A DNA stretch of 64,000 bases, taken from the NCBI GenBank assembly GCA_003344405.1, contig NOWV01000268.1, positions 1 to 64,000 on the forward strand, written 5' to 3'. This document shows positions 48,565 to 62,195 of the stretch, in pieces; within the stretch, counting starts at the first letter, position 1; each line of letters starts with the position of its first letter. The DNA is from Trichoplax sp. H2 (lineage: Eukaryota; Placozoa; Uniplacotomia; Trichoplacea). Position numbers and translations under genes: made by a program. The notes below the pieces were generated by a model. The model saw only the letters and a program-made list of their open reading frames with translations. It made no database searches and was not told the origin of the DNA.

Positions 48565-49885
48565 CCTTTAGTAGTGGATAGTTCAAAGAAGAAAGTGGCA
48601 ATTCCAATATCTTGACGATTTGGGTAGAACGTCAGCTATTAATACTAGCTCGCTGTTGGCAGAATTGGATTGGACAAGCTCTTTCCGATTTCCCTTCGAT
48701 ACAATATTATGTACTACTATACTGTACAGTGTACTTGTTCCCCCATGACCCCTCCGTATGGCATGTTACGCCATACTAGTACTACGGTCACGAGTGGTGC
48801 ACACCATGACCAGGTCAAGCGTTGCGCTATGCTAAAATCATATAGCAAACAGTCTTATTATCCAGTCAGTACGGTGCAGTAGAGTACCATGAGTGCAAAA
48901 TGCCTTTCACCGGGTTCAAAGGGCAATCAGCCCGATAGTTTTGACTATTCACCATAGGGATTTTTTCCTCTATGTTTTGACCGGTTTTGACAGTGGGTTG
49001 GGCCGAGGGTGGACTTGCCGTGTCCATTATTTACAGTACTGTAATGCTATTATGTACAGTACACTGTACACTGTACACTGTACACTGTACAAGTAGTAAA
49101 ATTGACGAACTTCACCTTACTGACTGTGAGACTGTAGTCAAGCCCAGCCATATCAACATCTTAGAATACAAAATACTCAGTGTAAGTTGCTGAAACCATG
49201 ATGCATCACTTTAAGTTGAAGAATGGTATCCAATTTGAATTATAGCCTGGAACTAAGAGCGATGCATCGTCGTTTAAGCGACTTACACTAATTATAATTA
49301 CTTAAGATATCGATGTTGATATAGCTGGGCCAGAAACAGTGAAACGGTAACTTCTTGTACAGCACAGTGTACAGTGCACAGTACAGTATACATTACAGTA
49401 TACTGTACTGTAGTGATCAAAGATCCAATTGCTATTCAATATTGATATGCACAGTATGAGTAGCGAGGTGCTTCTTCTGCATCATTGAGTTGAAAGACGG
49501 GACCGGACAGAAACCGGACCTGCTCAGGTGAACAGTGCAAGTAGTGAGGTGCTTCTTCTGCATGCTATAGTACTTTTACTCTAGATCTAAAGGTACTGAC
49601 ATAGTATGACTGGCTAGGTGCTTCCTCCGCACCCTATAGTACTTCTACAGTATGAGTATCGAATTAGTCAATAGGTTAAGGTGAAAAATCTCTCCTGTTC
49701 AATATTCCTATAAACAGTATCAGCAACGAAGTGCCTCTTCCGCATGCATACTGCTGTACTTGTAGGAGCCGGGTGCACCAATGCCGTCGTCCGGGATACA
49801 AAACGTCCTTCTGTCACAACTAGTCAATTATACTGTATATATATAATTATCCAAGCTTGCAGTCAATTAAATCTACTCATCAATC
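48565..49885. other. Divergent intergenic region, ACADSB / DYNC2I2
   Basis: Shared 5' flank of two head-to-head genes. Palindromic TGTACAGTACA tracts lie at 48715-48735, 49035-49092 and 49358-49412. Between 49455 and 49760 four degenerate copies of a unit with AGTGAGGTGCTTCTTCTGCA recur at 70-110 bp spacing. No gene is seen within it. Confidence 0.6.
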
Positions 49886-52800
49886 ATGTTTCAAGACGAA
49901 TCGCTTGATGTTGTTTCATTCGAATCAAATTGGCAACAACAACGGTAAAAACAAGCCTTTAATCAGTAATGTAGCATGGATAAATTAATCTGTGAATGAT
50001 ATGAAATTTCCCTTAAGTTCGACCTTAGTATAGCAAAAATGAGTTCTTCTCTACTTAGCCTACTCGACGTATTACAAGCGTCGTTAGTTGCTATGATACA
50101 CAATAGTTGTTCGAAAGTTCTCTCGTATACTTCTTCATATTGAGGATGAATATGGAGTATTTGAAGTATTATATTATTTACGCTGCTGTTTTACTTTTAT
50201 AATTTTGTATAAGTCAACGGGTGCTTATTCAAAATGATCTTACTTCTCTGATTACAATTATTTATTCTATTTTTTAAACTAGAAGAATTGTTGCTATGAT
50301 ACTTATGGATAAGATTCTTCTTCTCTGCATTTCTTCATATTTTGTATAAACATCGAGATTGATGAATCTTTGTTATAACGTCTATGTTCAGAAGGGGATG
50401 ATCAAGCATCGTTTGATAAAATGAGTTATCGAGTGAAACAGTTTACTTCGTCATACTGTGATGTAGGATTATGCTATACGCGCGTATAATCATTGAATTT
50501 ATAAATAAAAGAGTGAAAATAATAGTGTAATAATTAATTTTTATGATTAAGTATCGAAAGAATTCTCTCATTCGTTACTTCTGACAGCGTTATCATGAAA
50601 ATAGATTTCTTTAAATTATCGTAATCGTAAATACCCCTAAAACATGATTTGGTATAGATATTTCGAGTCAATATTCTCGATATTTTCATCACTGTTTTTA
50701 GTGCAGTCAAATTTGTAAGTATTATAACAGTAGCACTATGTATTAGATTGTAAAGTACGTATATTGCAAGTAATATTTGATATTCACAGTTGTTGCTTCT
50801 TTGTACTTGCACAGGTCTGTCAAAGACAGCCAGACTCAAACCAGCGAAATTATTAACTACGATGCCGAAGTGCAAGTGGTCACTTATAGCAATGCCCAGG
50901 TAGATATTTAGAACTGCTTGATATGTGTTTAGTTAAAATAATACCTAGAAATGAATAGTCTTAATGTTCCACTTCGAAATCCTAGAATATCTCGGTCTTA
51001 CTGACTATATTTCATATTTATCTCCATACTGAGTCTGAAATATCGACGCTGTTTTAATCTACTTTATAATATTCAGATCAAACGCGACTATGTAATATTG
51101 TCGTATGAAATAGACGCAGTAGTTATAGATGCGTAGTCCTTGAGAAACAATGTTGATAATAGCAAATTATATTAATCTAAGGTGTAACATCCTTGATCTA
51201 ATATCGCTTATATTAAAACGCAAGGGTAATATATTCTTGTATAAATTTCAAGGTTCAGGCAGAAGAGGAAGAAACGCAATTTCAACTTATCGCGGATCAA
51301 TCTGAAGTTAGCTGTCTCATCTCATATACTTGTTGATCAACATGTTATATCTCAACTGAATGATAATATAGCTTATTATATTAACTGTAATTATATATTT
51401 ACTAATTTATTTAGAATCTGATGCAATTCCTGCGTTATGCAACTCCTCTTATTTGCGAGGAACTCGATAAGAATAGCAAAAGTCATGCCTTTGATGGTAC
51501 TCTCTCATTAATCAGACTTATCACATTCACGTAACACTAACAGATAAGCTATTAAATTTTCTTAAAGTAAAATTTATGCAATTGTCATCGTATCTAATAG
51601 GCTACGATGTTAACTGGGAAGAAAAAGCGGAAGCCATCGAATGTCTTCATACATTAAGTTATGCAGAAGTAAATGATAAGGTAAAAGTTGCAGCTTTTAA
51701 CCTCCTTTGTTACATTACTCTATTTACTATTTAGTATTCATATATGTTTATCTTTATGCTTATTTAACAGCTACAATGTACAGATCTATCATGGAATGCA
51801 ATAGGATCAGTTATTGCTGTTGCGTATCCAATCAGAAGATAAATATCAACACTTAATTCTTTCTTTTATTGCTTAAATTGCCTTTATTATAACAGTGTTT
51901 CTCGTAAATTAGTTGATTAAGATAATTTTGTTAGCTATTCTACTTAAAATCGTATCGTAGCTACGGGAAACTGGACCATCAAGATTGGTGTACCGATAAG
52001 GTAATTAAAGTATTTCAGATAGCGTGATTTGATGCTTTACTCATCAATGTATTTTAAAAAATTTCATTCGCGTATCTACCGATTTACCAACGATACTTGC
52101 ATAAATTCAATACTAGTCCGTCCTTTGTACCTGGAATATTGATCGACACAATATAATTTCAAGCAAGCCTGATACTGTTATTGAAGTCTCAGTAAGTTAC
52201 ATTGAATTGAAATACTACAATAACTAACTGAAAGTATTCTTGCCCTTCTATTACAAATTTTATAATGTTAACACCATATCACTTTAACTATTCCTCTTAA
52301 TTAATAGTGTTGTTTGACATCAATCGATTTTCATCCTGAAAGAATCTCTATGATAGCCGGAGGTGTATTTAACGGTAACTTCTATGATTGTTATATCTAC
52401 TTATTTATCTGAAGGATTATTGTAAGTATCTCTTTTTTTGGTAGGAGAGGTGCAAGTCTGGGATATCAGTCGTGAAGATGAAATGTTGATAGCAAGATCG
52501 GGAATTAGTGATGATTCTCATCAAGAGCCTGTGACAAGTGTAATATAGATATATCGTTTAGTCAAGCATGATGTACTGATAAATAAATAAGTTCAGAAAT
52601 TAGCTCATTCATTAAATTCTGAGTAATTTGTATTTTTCATATCAATCAGATAAAATGGATCAATGATCCTAACATTAAGAGCAAAGCCTTGCAGGTAAAT
52701 GATTTAGTGTGATCTTTGTCTAAATTTAATAAAATAGTAATCATTCATTCAATATTCTTCTCATGTATAGTTAATGAGTTCTGCAACGGATGGAAAAATA

Positions 52801-53905
52801 TTTGTATGGCAAATTAATATGCAAAATCAGGATTTTCAGCTAACGAAAGGGTTAATTTTACAATGCATACTTTATTTGCTTTCAATGCACTCTTTTGTGC
52901 TTCATAATTTCGAATATTCAAAATAACTATGACTAAATATTAAATGTGTTCATATAGTTTTGTGGTCGTGACTGATAATATTCCGAAGAGTTTACGAATT
53001 AGCAAAGCCAAAGATAATGCTGAAATTGGCGGTATAATAATTAAGCTATTCAGCTTATCGGATCGTTAGATTTAAATGCTCTCATATAATGCACTTCTTT
53101 TACCTAAATCAAGCCGATCTAAAATTGAGTTTTTTATTTCAGTTACTGGGTTTTCATTTTCCAATGAAGACAAATCATTATTTGTCATTGGCTGTGAAAG
53201 CGGAAATGTTTTCAAATGTTCATTAAATTCTGAGAGAAATGCAGTAACTGGACTCAATAGTATTCCACTATTTTCACCAGTAACCTTCGCATTTCATTAT
53301 CATGACGGCCCAGTTTATTCGATTGAATGTTCTCCATATCATAGAAACTTATTTCTTACTTGTGGAATGGATACTAGTGCCCATCTGTATACAATATTAC
53401 AGTCTAAACCAATATTATCATTTGAACCTGGCAATGGATTCATGTTTAACATTAAATGGTCGCCAGTACGCCCCATGGTCTTCGCTACAAGTACAGCGGA
53501 AGGGTCATTACTCATTTACGATTTAGAGGTATTGCATAGAATGATTTGCAGGTTGTATTATTAAAATCTTTAATAATATAATAGGCAATATCTTTCGTAG
53601 ATTAGCAAGATCAATCCCGTAATAAACCTTGCCGTAAATGATAACAAGAGTCCAGTCTATTCATTACAATTTAATAAGCAAAGGTATTCAATTCATGATT
53701 TATTGATCTCATAAGTTCGTAATTTATTTCGGTGAAAGGAATTTATGTTAAAGCTAACAAATTTTCTTTCACTAGGCGACAATTACTTGCAACTGGTGAT
53801 GGAAACGGAAAAATTCAAATCTGGCGTTTAAATGATGAACTGACTAATCAAAAGACAAGAGAAACTCATCATTTAGCTGAACTAGCAGAAGTTGCTTTAG
53901 AATAA
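49886..53905 (+). CDS. DYNC2I2: Dynein-2 intermediate chain WDR34 (WD40)
   Basis: Sixteen in-phase exons give 493 residues: 49886-49944, 50815-50899, 51259-51306, 51415-51496, 51601-51680, 51771-51823, 51961-52000, 52117-52191, 52308-52374, 52445-52539, 52650-52694, 52771-52850, 52958-53031, 53143-53528, 53601-53683 and 53776-53905. The N-terminus MFQDESLDVVSFESNW matches the conserved LQDETLGV start of WDR34. It is followed by an SQTQT light-chain-type motif and FLRYATPLICEELDKN...HAFDGYDVNW. WD40 blades include WNAIGSVIAVAYGKLDHQDW, LCTWNID, GEVQVWDISR, SSATDGKIFVWQ, SIECSPYHRNLFLTCGMD, IKWSPVRPMVFAT and LLATGDGNGKIQIWRL. Family knowledge: the protein binds the dynein-2 heavy chain and light chains for retrograde intraflagellar transport in cilia. 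The exon 3 acceptor could lie six bases upstream (51253). Convergent with the catenin gene. Confidence 0.94.
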
Positions 53906-54627
53906 GATCGGATCGGCTACTCCTAAGAAAAAAATCTGTATAATATTAGCTTGGGAGATTTCTATCCATATACGATGCATTAGCTTTTAATATAAATTTC
54001 TAACTTCTTTTCACAAGTAACATAAAAATATTACTGTATAATACATGTATTTACAACGACAATTGATGAAAATACTTAGATCACACTAGGAATATTCTTT
54101 CATTAAGGTTAACTCATCATACAGTAATCCAATCAAAAGCACTTTATATATATCAATACACTATGATTCTTACTTTTAATTTACAGGTTTGGGTTAGTAC
54201 AATCCAGTTTTAAGTGTATTTATAAATTATTACTTTTACACTATACACAATACTATATACGGTAACATTACGGAGAGTAACGTTTTCGGTGAATCTTTGT
54301 ACAAAGGAATACGTTTAAAAAGGATCACAACTTCTATATACTGTGGTATACTGAATAAAAGTGGTTGCAATCTTGCCATTGTCATCAAATGATCAAGTAT
54401 CTGGCCTTCGCGATCAGCTTAATCAATTGGCTTATCGTCAACCTACAATATGATAATAAATAAGCAAACACAATGCAATAAAGTAAGATTTCTACCGTGC
54501 CAAAAAGATACGAAATTGACATTATTCAGCGCTAGAGGATAATTATACAAATATGTGCGTAGTTCTATCGAGTGTTGCACTAATGAATTTCGTGACACTT
54601 ATACTACTTTCATTGCTTGGAAATTAA
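53906..54627. other. Convergent intergenic region
   Basis: Holds the 3' ends of DYNC2I2 (+) and the catenin gene (-). A short minus-strand stretch at about 54421-54444 with a TTGTAG acceptor reads VDDKPID then stop and could be an extra last catenin exon; this is only a suggestion. Confidence 0.4.
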
Positions 54628-57600
54628 TTAAGGAGCACAGAATGCGTGCAAAATATTAGAGACTACTACTACAGCATTCATTAGACCGGCACATAAGTAA
54701 TTATTAGAAGCATATGCGTAAATAAGCATTAGCACTAAAATATTTTCCTTACCCCATTGTAACCATTTCTGAAGATTTTCAGTATTAGAAATATTGTCAT
54801 CATTAAGTTCTTGCATGATTCAATGACAGCTGATCCTCCCTTAGACTACAGTAGTCATAGAGTAGATAAGGTCATCATTTTATAGAGATCTAAACATCAA
54901 CAAATCATGATAAGATACTATGCTGCGTGGAACTAACCGCCAATAGAAAGAGTTGATCTTCATGATTTTCTCGGGTATCATTCGATACTTTTTTAAGTTG
55001 TTGACAGTAAAGTGTTACTTTATGAACTAGGTTGACCAAATCTGAGTGTGTCCTTTTACTAGTGTTCTAAGGAGAGTCAAAAATTTATTTAAATATATAA
55101 CTACAACTAATAATTCCATATAGTAGTAGGATTAATACTCTCAAACGTCTATCTTAAGCTAATTCTTACCGTTTCAGATATCTTTAATACAAATCTATTA
55201 AATTGTGATCCGACTTCTTCAACTCGCTATGCTCAAAAATCAAGTGACGAAATATATGTCCATTAACTTTTGTAAAATTTCTATTTCTAACACAGCTTAT
55301 ATTTAAATTAGGTAACAATTAGTATTTAAAATGTAAGTAATCGAGAAACACCTGAGAAGCAAATGTAAGATCTGAAACACTTTTCAACGGACCCACTCCC
55401 CTGTAAATGAAAAGTTTTTTAGAATCAAAATTGAACAGAAGATTAGATAATAACATTAAGAACAAAGTGGTAAAACTTATTTATATCAATGACCTTGCCA
55501 ATTCCGATATATCTAAAAGTAGTAAACAAAGTCTCATAGTAAATTTTATAGCTTGATGGTTTGAATGTGTCCACTGCGAAATTTCTTTTTGCAGTCGAAT
55601 TTCTTCTCTTTTAAACTCTCTACTTAAATTCTCAATTCTCGATCTTGACTCTATCGGCAATGATCGATATGCAGCCTGAAATAGTACATCTCCGTTAGAG
55701 ATTATTTTTAAACTTTGAAATATAGTATCAAAATCTTATAGGATACTTTATACGTACCCTAGTAGAGGGAATCTTCTTACGAATATTAACCATTTCGCCA
55801 TTATTTTCAATTGCTAAATTAAAATATATGATTTACGCATACTGAGTAACCCGGGCAAGTTAACGTAATTCGCAAAGTTTAATACATACAAAGTGGTAGT
55901 GATACGAATGGATCATCAGAATCTATTTCTTCATCAATTGACTCATAATCATTTGGTTGCTATTAACAATATATAAGAATGGATTAAAATAGTTCAATCA
56001 TCGTAATTACGTTACGCTAACGTAGAAGTCCATTTCCCACCCGATTAAGTAATACATATCTTCGGAGCAACAGGACAGCTTCATATATCTAACATAATTG
56101 TATCAGTCATTTTAATTGATGCTACTAAAGAATTAGGGCTAGCTTTCAAGTTGTAGATAGGAGTTAATTGTATATGAAACACAACCTTGTTACATAATTC
56201 TAGTAGCAGATTTTCATCCGGTTTTTCTACGGTTGGGTCTTCCATACTTTTACTCATCTTATCCATGTAGCTACCAAATATATCGGCTAATTAAATTGTT
56301 AGAAGTAAGCGTTATTTTCAGTAGCAGTATAAAGACTTTATTACAGATTTCTCTAGCGGATCAGATATGTAGACGTGCTAAAGTAATTTAAAGTCAGCAT
56401 AATTGCTCAACTACATACCCAATTCCTTTAGTGTAGCAACGCCACGCTTAACACGTTCAGAATAAATGGTATTAGGAAAATTATCCATTTCTTCTAATAC
56501 TACTTCTTCCACACGTTCCATTCGATGTAAGACTGCAACCGTGTATCCATCTAGCTTATAATAATTCTCTTCTCCGATAAATCGAGCGCATTCAGACAAA
56601 TCTTTACGAATATGTGATTCTATTAATGAAGCAAAATTGTGCTTTGTTAATCCCAAAATGCTGTAGAACTTCAGACTGTATTTTCTTTAGTCATAATTAT
56701 ATCAGTTTTTTTAAGATTATTATTTTTCGACCATTTCAGAGACTTACGCGAAGCAAGTAAAAAATCGTCAACGCTAGTTATTTCGTCAATTGCTCTAATT
56801 AGCGCTCTCATATATTTATTCCATAATTCCTTGTATCTATCCATATTGTTTTCAACGGTCATATCTGATGGCACTTGAGAGCAAATTTCCGCCGCATTTA
56901 CGACCTTCGCAATAACAATATACAAACGAAAAGTGTGAAAATTACTTCTAGGGCAGAATTCACGCACGATCCAGTTAGCTGTACATTATTTATTTATATA
57001 GTTTTTAATATTACCTGCAGACGGTACGTCCTGACGTAATTGGATGCTAATTTTACAAGCTTGATACCTTCTGCATTAGTTGAAATAGCACAAGCCAACT
57101 CGCCAGCCTAAGCACGATTGTATTTACTTAATAGACTTTATTATAGATAGTTATTCTGCTTGCAGATTAGTGTAGAAGTATTTTACTCATTATATTTAGT
57201 TATTTTATGAGGTTTAGTTACCTCATTATACTTTACCTGTAGTATACTTTCTGCGTCATCACTGAAACTTTGGGCATAATTTTCTAGTTCTTCATTACTT
57301 TTATTCGTCGCTGCATCAATTAATACTTGAAGTGGAACCGTGGCCGCAATCAGAGCTTCGGAGACATGATCTGCTACAGCTATTCTTAGCTAATAAGTAT
57401 TAAAGGGTAAAATAAAGAAAGTATTGTAATACTGTAGAGATACTAAAATGTCCTTGCAAAATTGAAAGGATATATGATCCATTAACACTGTTTTATTCCG
57501 TTGAATCCTTCAATATCTCGAAGTTGATTACTTACAACGTATTCCAAATGATAAACAGTTTCGACAAGATCGGCAGAAATTTGTCTGATATTTTCCTTGG

Positions 57601-60600
57601 TTATCTTTTTATCCGTTATGTTAATGGTATAACCCATCTGCATTGTATCAATTTTCAGTTTATTAAGTACAAAAGAGAAGCACTCACTAAACCGTTGAAA
57701 TGCAATAACACTAACTTATTTAAATAAATCATTCGAAGTATTTTCCCATTATTTTTAGTAACCGACAAGGAAAGTAAAGACGATAACAATATAATATTAT
57801 TACTATTACATACCTCTTTCTGATACTCAGTTATCAAAATTTGAAGCGTCTTATTTAGCGATTTGCAAAGCAACACAATGTGTTCTCGCCGATTATCTCC
57901 GGTAAAACTTGAACAAGCAAGTATTGTCGCATTGTTAGTAATCTTTTCAAGTAATTCTTGAAGTTGACTACACAGTCTCTGTTCAGAACAGGAATTTGCC
58001 TTTTTTCCAACTAAATAGCTCTGTTGGATAGATATAAAACAAAACATTGATTTATCGCAATACTCCATAAGCAAATAAAATCTGTTGTAGTAAACACTCA
58101 GATTCTAATTACTCCCTATATCAAACCTTAAACTTCTTAATTACGCTCGCAGTTTCTCCTATAGGCGATTCTTCGTTGCCAACGGGCGATTGAATAATAG
58201 TAACGATCCTATTGACAAACTCTCTAATTTCAGACGTAATAGCTGCGCAATTTGCTTTAGCCGGAGGCAAATTTTCATATTTGAAATGAGTCTATGAAAA
58301 TAGCAAAATAGTCCATCAATTAATAAGGTACATCAAACAGAACTTTAGTAACGTACAAAATACAGCTGCATCGAAAATACTTTTTTATACTAGCTTCACG
58401 AAATGGAAAAATTTAATCTTACTTAACGACTGCCATAATCATTTTAAAAATAAATGAATGGAGATGTTATTTTGGCAACCTTCTACTGAATATCTATTTT
58501 TTTAACACTAGTGTGTGCAAAAATCACATGCAGTCTGTAATTGCTTAGTTATTTTTAAATAATAGAGTGGTAAATATTCTTATTGGTCATTACGCTTACC
58601 TTTGATACAACGTTTAGTAATTGGCTAGCAGTCAATAGGTTAGCTCGAGCAGCTGAGAGCTGATCTTTCTTGTCTTCATCCTTTAGATCCTATCATTTTG
58701 CGTCAAATATCAGTAAAAATCAAAAAGTTTTCAAATAAACATACTGATAAGGATTATGAAAAAAATACACTCTATTAAATCATATTTACTGTATCAAGAA
58801 CACTTCAGACGTAGACAGAATAAGAATAAAGATTAATTATAATATTTCTTTAGCTTACAAATTGACGGCGTTTAACAGCATCATCGACTTGGTCCAAGTG
58901 GTAAGCAAAGTTGTCCAGATTCTGATCCAACGAATTTTCGTCTCGGCTATCGAGAACTAGCTGCAAGTGATCTTCCAGCTAGATAATGCATTCATTTGAA
59001 ATAAGAATAACATCTGCTATGATCAGTCTGACAACAAAAAAAGTTTATAAAATAACGCAATGTCATTAACAACGAATATTTATGACTATCGTTAACGAAA
59101 TCACACGGCAGAAGTTATACTGTACTATAAACGGTTAATGAGCAATATCGCTAGGATACCTATAGCGATAAAATATTAGCGATATTAGTTATAGTAGACG
59201 ATAGAGATGATTAATTAGGAGTAATTTTATTTAAGATATACGAGTACAATGTAATAGCATGTCATGACTCAAAATAGGAAACTACGTCGTACCCCAGTTA
59301 TAAGCACTACTATAATTCGGTGTGGTACTGAAAGCGGTTTAACTTGTATTCAGTGGTAATAACTGCACAAAATATTATTAAGTCTAATGAGTTCCATCTA
59401 ACCTCGTGGAGCATTTTCACCAAATTACTGATATCAACCATGTCAGCAATTGAGAGTAATTTATTCAAGATTGGGTACAGATTGAAAACGGCCTTTAATA
59501 AAGCACTCCTTTTAATTTGTGAGCTTGGCTCATGAACAAAACTTTCCGTTGCAGCTAGTAAACAAGATCCAGCATCATGAAGCTCTTCATAGGCTTGATA
59601 TACCCTATCGGCGATTTTAGGATTGTCGTTTGCCACAATTTGCCCATGTTCGATTAGCTCATTGATAGCTAAATGAACTAGTTTAATTAGATCATCAGCT
59701 TCTTTGGAATGCCCAGTTTGGCGGCTAGCCTTGGCAACATGGCTATTAAGTTCTTTCAACTGTTGAAAAGAGAGTAACACTACCATAAAACATCAATATT
59801 TTAAAGGTAATATAAAACTTAAACTATCATGTGTCAAATAGCCGCAAGCAAAGCAATGGAATGCTGTTCATCGCTGGTACAGTAGGTTAATGCAGCGTTA
59901 CGTCATACGCCTACAAAAGTATAAGCAAATCTATGCTACCATAAGGTGTAATACTAAATCATTGTTCTGGTGAAAAAATTTGCTATTAATGTCGAATAGG
60001 CAAGGTATTGGGACATTAAATTAGCCAATTCCAACTAGCATCGTTCTACTGTACGCGTTTTTAAAATTACTGCAGTCAAATACACTCATAACAGTTATCC
60101 CAAATATTGTCATCAAAGCTCCTTTCTCTAGATTAATACTAAACATAGGCGTAATTCTACAGTTGTACAGATCGACTTTTGAAGGGAGGATTATCATTAT
60201 TTAAGGTCGAATTTTACATGTTGACAAATCAAATTGCATAGTACAGATTTAATGGAAGAGCACGATGATGGGTAAAGTAAGGCATAACATTGCCATAAAT
60301 AATTTCATGACTTTGTTACTAATCTAACAAGAATGTACTGTATAAATAATCATCCATTCCTTATCAATGGTACTGACACAAAATAATAAATAAAAATAAA
60401 TAATAAGAAAACTACCGTAGCCATTAAAACAAGATGTATTACAAGCTAGACCAAAAGTTTTTTTTCAACGTGATATCCTTCAAAATTACAGTCGTGCATT
60501 TACTCCTTATTACTCTACTAGTTGCACTATTTCTCCCTTAGTCATGAAATATTGCAAGAGTGGACTTTTAAAAATATTCTAATTAATTTACAGTTATTAT

Positions 60601-61408
60601 CAATTAGATCAACTCTGATCCCAGCTTCTGTATCGTTTCTGTACTATTCATTGTACATTGTTTAGAGAGTTATATAAGTATTTCGTCTATCGTACTGTAC
60701 AGTAAATGGTCCCAAAGCGTGATTACATCCATGATCTATCAAAGCTAATTAATTAAATATAGAGAAGGAGTTTTGGGCATAACAGAAATTAGCGTACTAT
60801 CGATAAATATCGAAACTACCTTTGTCCGAGAGGGATTAACGAGTTTATGATTGAATTGCATTGAAAGTACTAATTAATTATCAATTGAGATGGTAAGTGA
60901 TAAGAGCAAGCTGAATTTCATAGGCACAGATACTCCTGGACAACGCTATAATTACGTTGAAATTAGAATATCCAAAATGGAAGTGAGTTGATTAATACCA
61001 ACCAGCGGCATGACAATATAAAGTAGTACAAGTATACCGTGTAGTATCGTCGTCGTGCATCCAGCTGATTATGTTAACATTAATTCTTATTTTCTTCATT
61101 TGCGAAATGCGATTAAGCAAAATAGTAGAAAGCGATATTATTATCATAACAGACAAAGCATATTTGATATTGTACAAGCCATTTTTTCGCCCTAATTTTT
61201 GCCTTTAATTAAAGGTTAAGAATAGAGATCAGCTAAGCCACTAGAAGCGGAATCCCGGCAGGGAGCGTTATTTTGATGATTGTGTATTTCAGGAAAGGAC
61301 GGGGGATCTTATTACCTCATTTACCTGATCAAAGTAAGGGCGTAATGCAGCATCGGCAGAAAATGTTTTAGCTTCGGATGGGTCTATCACTCGAGATTGG
61401 TGCATCAT
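54628..61408 (-). CDS. CTNNA: Alpha-catenin family protein
   Basis: Exons read: 61408-61325, 59759-59403, 58978-58859, 58689-58600, 58291-58127, 58020-57814, 57637-57536, 57389-57237, 57107-57015, 56904-56748, 56619-56419, 56286-56194, 55959-55890, 55813-55758, 55675-55494, 55400-55352, 55226-55170, 55066-54938, and a last exon ending at 54628. The total is about 840 residues. Alpha-catenin landmarks appear in order: ELIEHGQIVANDNPKI, SSQIKRSALLKAV, LSIADMVDISNLV, LKDEDKKDQLSAARANL, DNRREHIVLLC, RIAVADHVSEALI, GELACAISTNAEGIKLVKLA, ITSVDDFLLAS, VLEEMDNFP, GVGPLKSVSDL, VTLYCQQLKKVS and GLMNAVVVV. They match alpha-catenin better than vinculin or catulin. Role: links cadherin-bound beta-catenin to F-actin at adherens junctions. 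Unresolved: the join after 56194 (a further exon near 56124-56080 does not keep phase), and the start of the last exon. The basic C-terminal tail of v. Confidence 0.88.
59760..61324 (-). other. Intron 1 of catenin gene
   Basis: A 1.56-kb intron, the longest in this gene, between an in-phase donor (GATCAG/GTAAAT) and acceptor (TTTCAACAG). Nothing coding is seen in it. Confidence 0.75.
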
Positions 61409-61965
61409 ATTCTTAAGTAAGGCAGTGAAGAGTAAAAAATTCGACGAATTTGATCGTTAATGTTAATGTCAATTTAACACAGCATCGCGTCGCCAGTCAC
61501 CAGACGGGGCTCGAGGGTCGAAAAGGTACAGTAGTCTAAATTTCCGTCATGCTGTCCATCCTGTACCCCTCTTCGTCCGATATCCATCGTGCTGTACCCT
61601 GGGTTTACAGTACTGTATTCAGAATACTGTACTCTGCAGATTCTGGTCCGGATCGGACCGGACCATAACGACTTATCTTACAGTAGTTACTGTAAGATCC
61701 AGATTAGACATCTGGACTGATCTCACTACAGTAACTAGACGTGAGAAAGGTTCGGTTCGGTTCAACCGTTATGATCTCTATATACTGTACAAGTACAGTA
61801 CAGTATACAGTACATTAGGCCCAGCCACAATAACCCAGATTACTCAGATACTCAGCGTAATTAGCTTAAACGATGATACATTATTCTAAGAGTCTGTACC
61901 TCAAATTTCATGCGATTATTCAAAGAGTAAGACGTTGCATCAACGCGATGAAAGTTAGGTACTAC
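61409..61965. other. 5' flank of catenin gene
   Basis: No gene seen. The palindromic TGTACTGTATT/AGTACAGTATACAGTAC tracts recur at 61606-61640 and 61780-61815, and an inverted pair of GGTCCGGATCGGACC type lies near 61646-61662. Confidence 0.5.
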
Positions 61966-61967
61966 CG

Positions 61968-62195
61968 TGGCCCAAAAGGGACAACTTTACAGTGTACAGT
62001 ACAGTAGAATTCTACGGCACAGCAGAGTGCAAATTCTACAGTGTACTGTACTGTCTGTACAGCTGTACTGAGTGTACTGTACTGTACTGTAGAATTCTAC
62101 AGCACAGCAACAGTACAGTACAGTACAATACGGTGGCCCAAAAGGGAATTCTACTGTACTGTACAGTACAGTAAAGTTGTCCCTTTTGGGCCACC
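61968..62195. repeat. Foldback element with GTGGCCCAAAAGGGA inverted repeats
   Basis: Left arm GTGGCCCAAAAGGGACAACT continues to TTTAC and TGTACAGTACAGTAGAATTC. The right end (about 62150-62195) is its reverse complement. A third copy of the arm (62133-62147) in the left orientation forms a near-perfect 62-bp hairpin with the right arm. The interior is TGTACTGTACA and TAGAATTCTA palindromes, with no coding capacity. This looks like a small non-autonomous DNA element; no target-site duplication could be fixed because the flanks are also repetitive. Confidence 0.8.

Noticed and set aside
48350-48571. 73-codon plus-strand frame
   Set aside because: The minus strand here is ACADSB exon 1 with a mitochondrial presequence and in-phase splice; the plus frame is its shadow.
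50534-50875. 113-codon minus-strand frame
   Set aside because: It lies in DYNC2I2 intron 1 and runs antisense over exon 2; no family signature.
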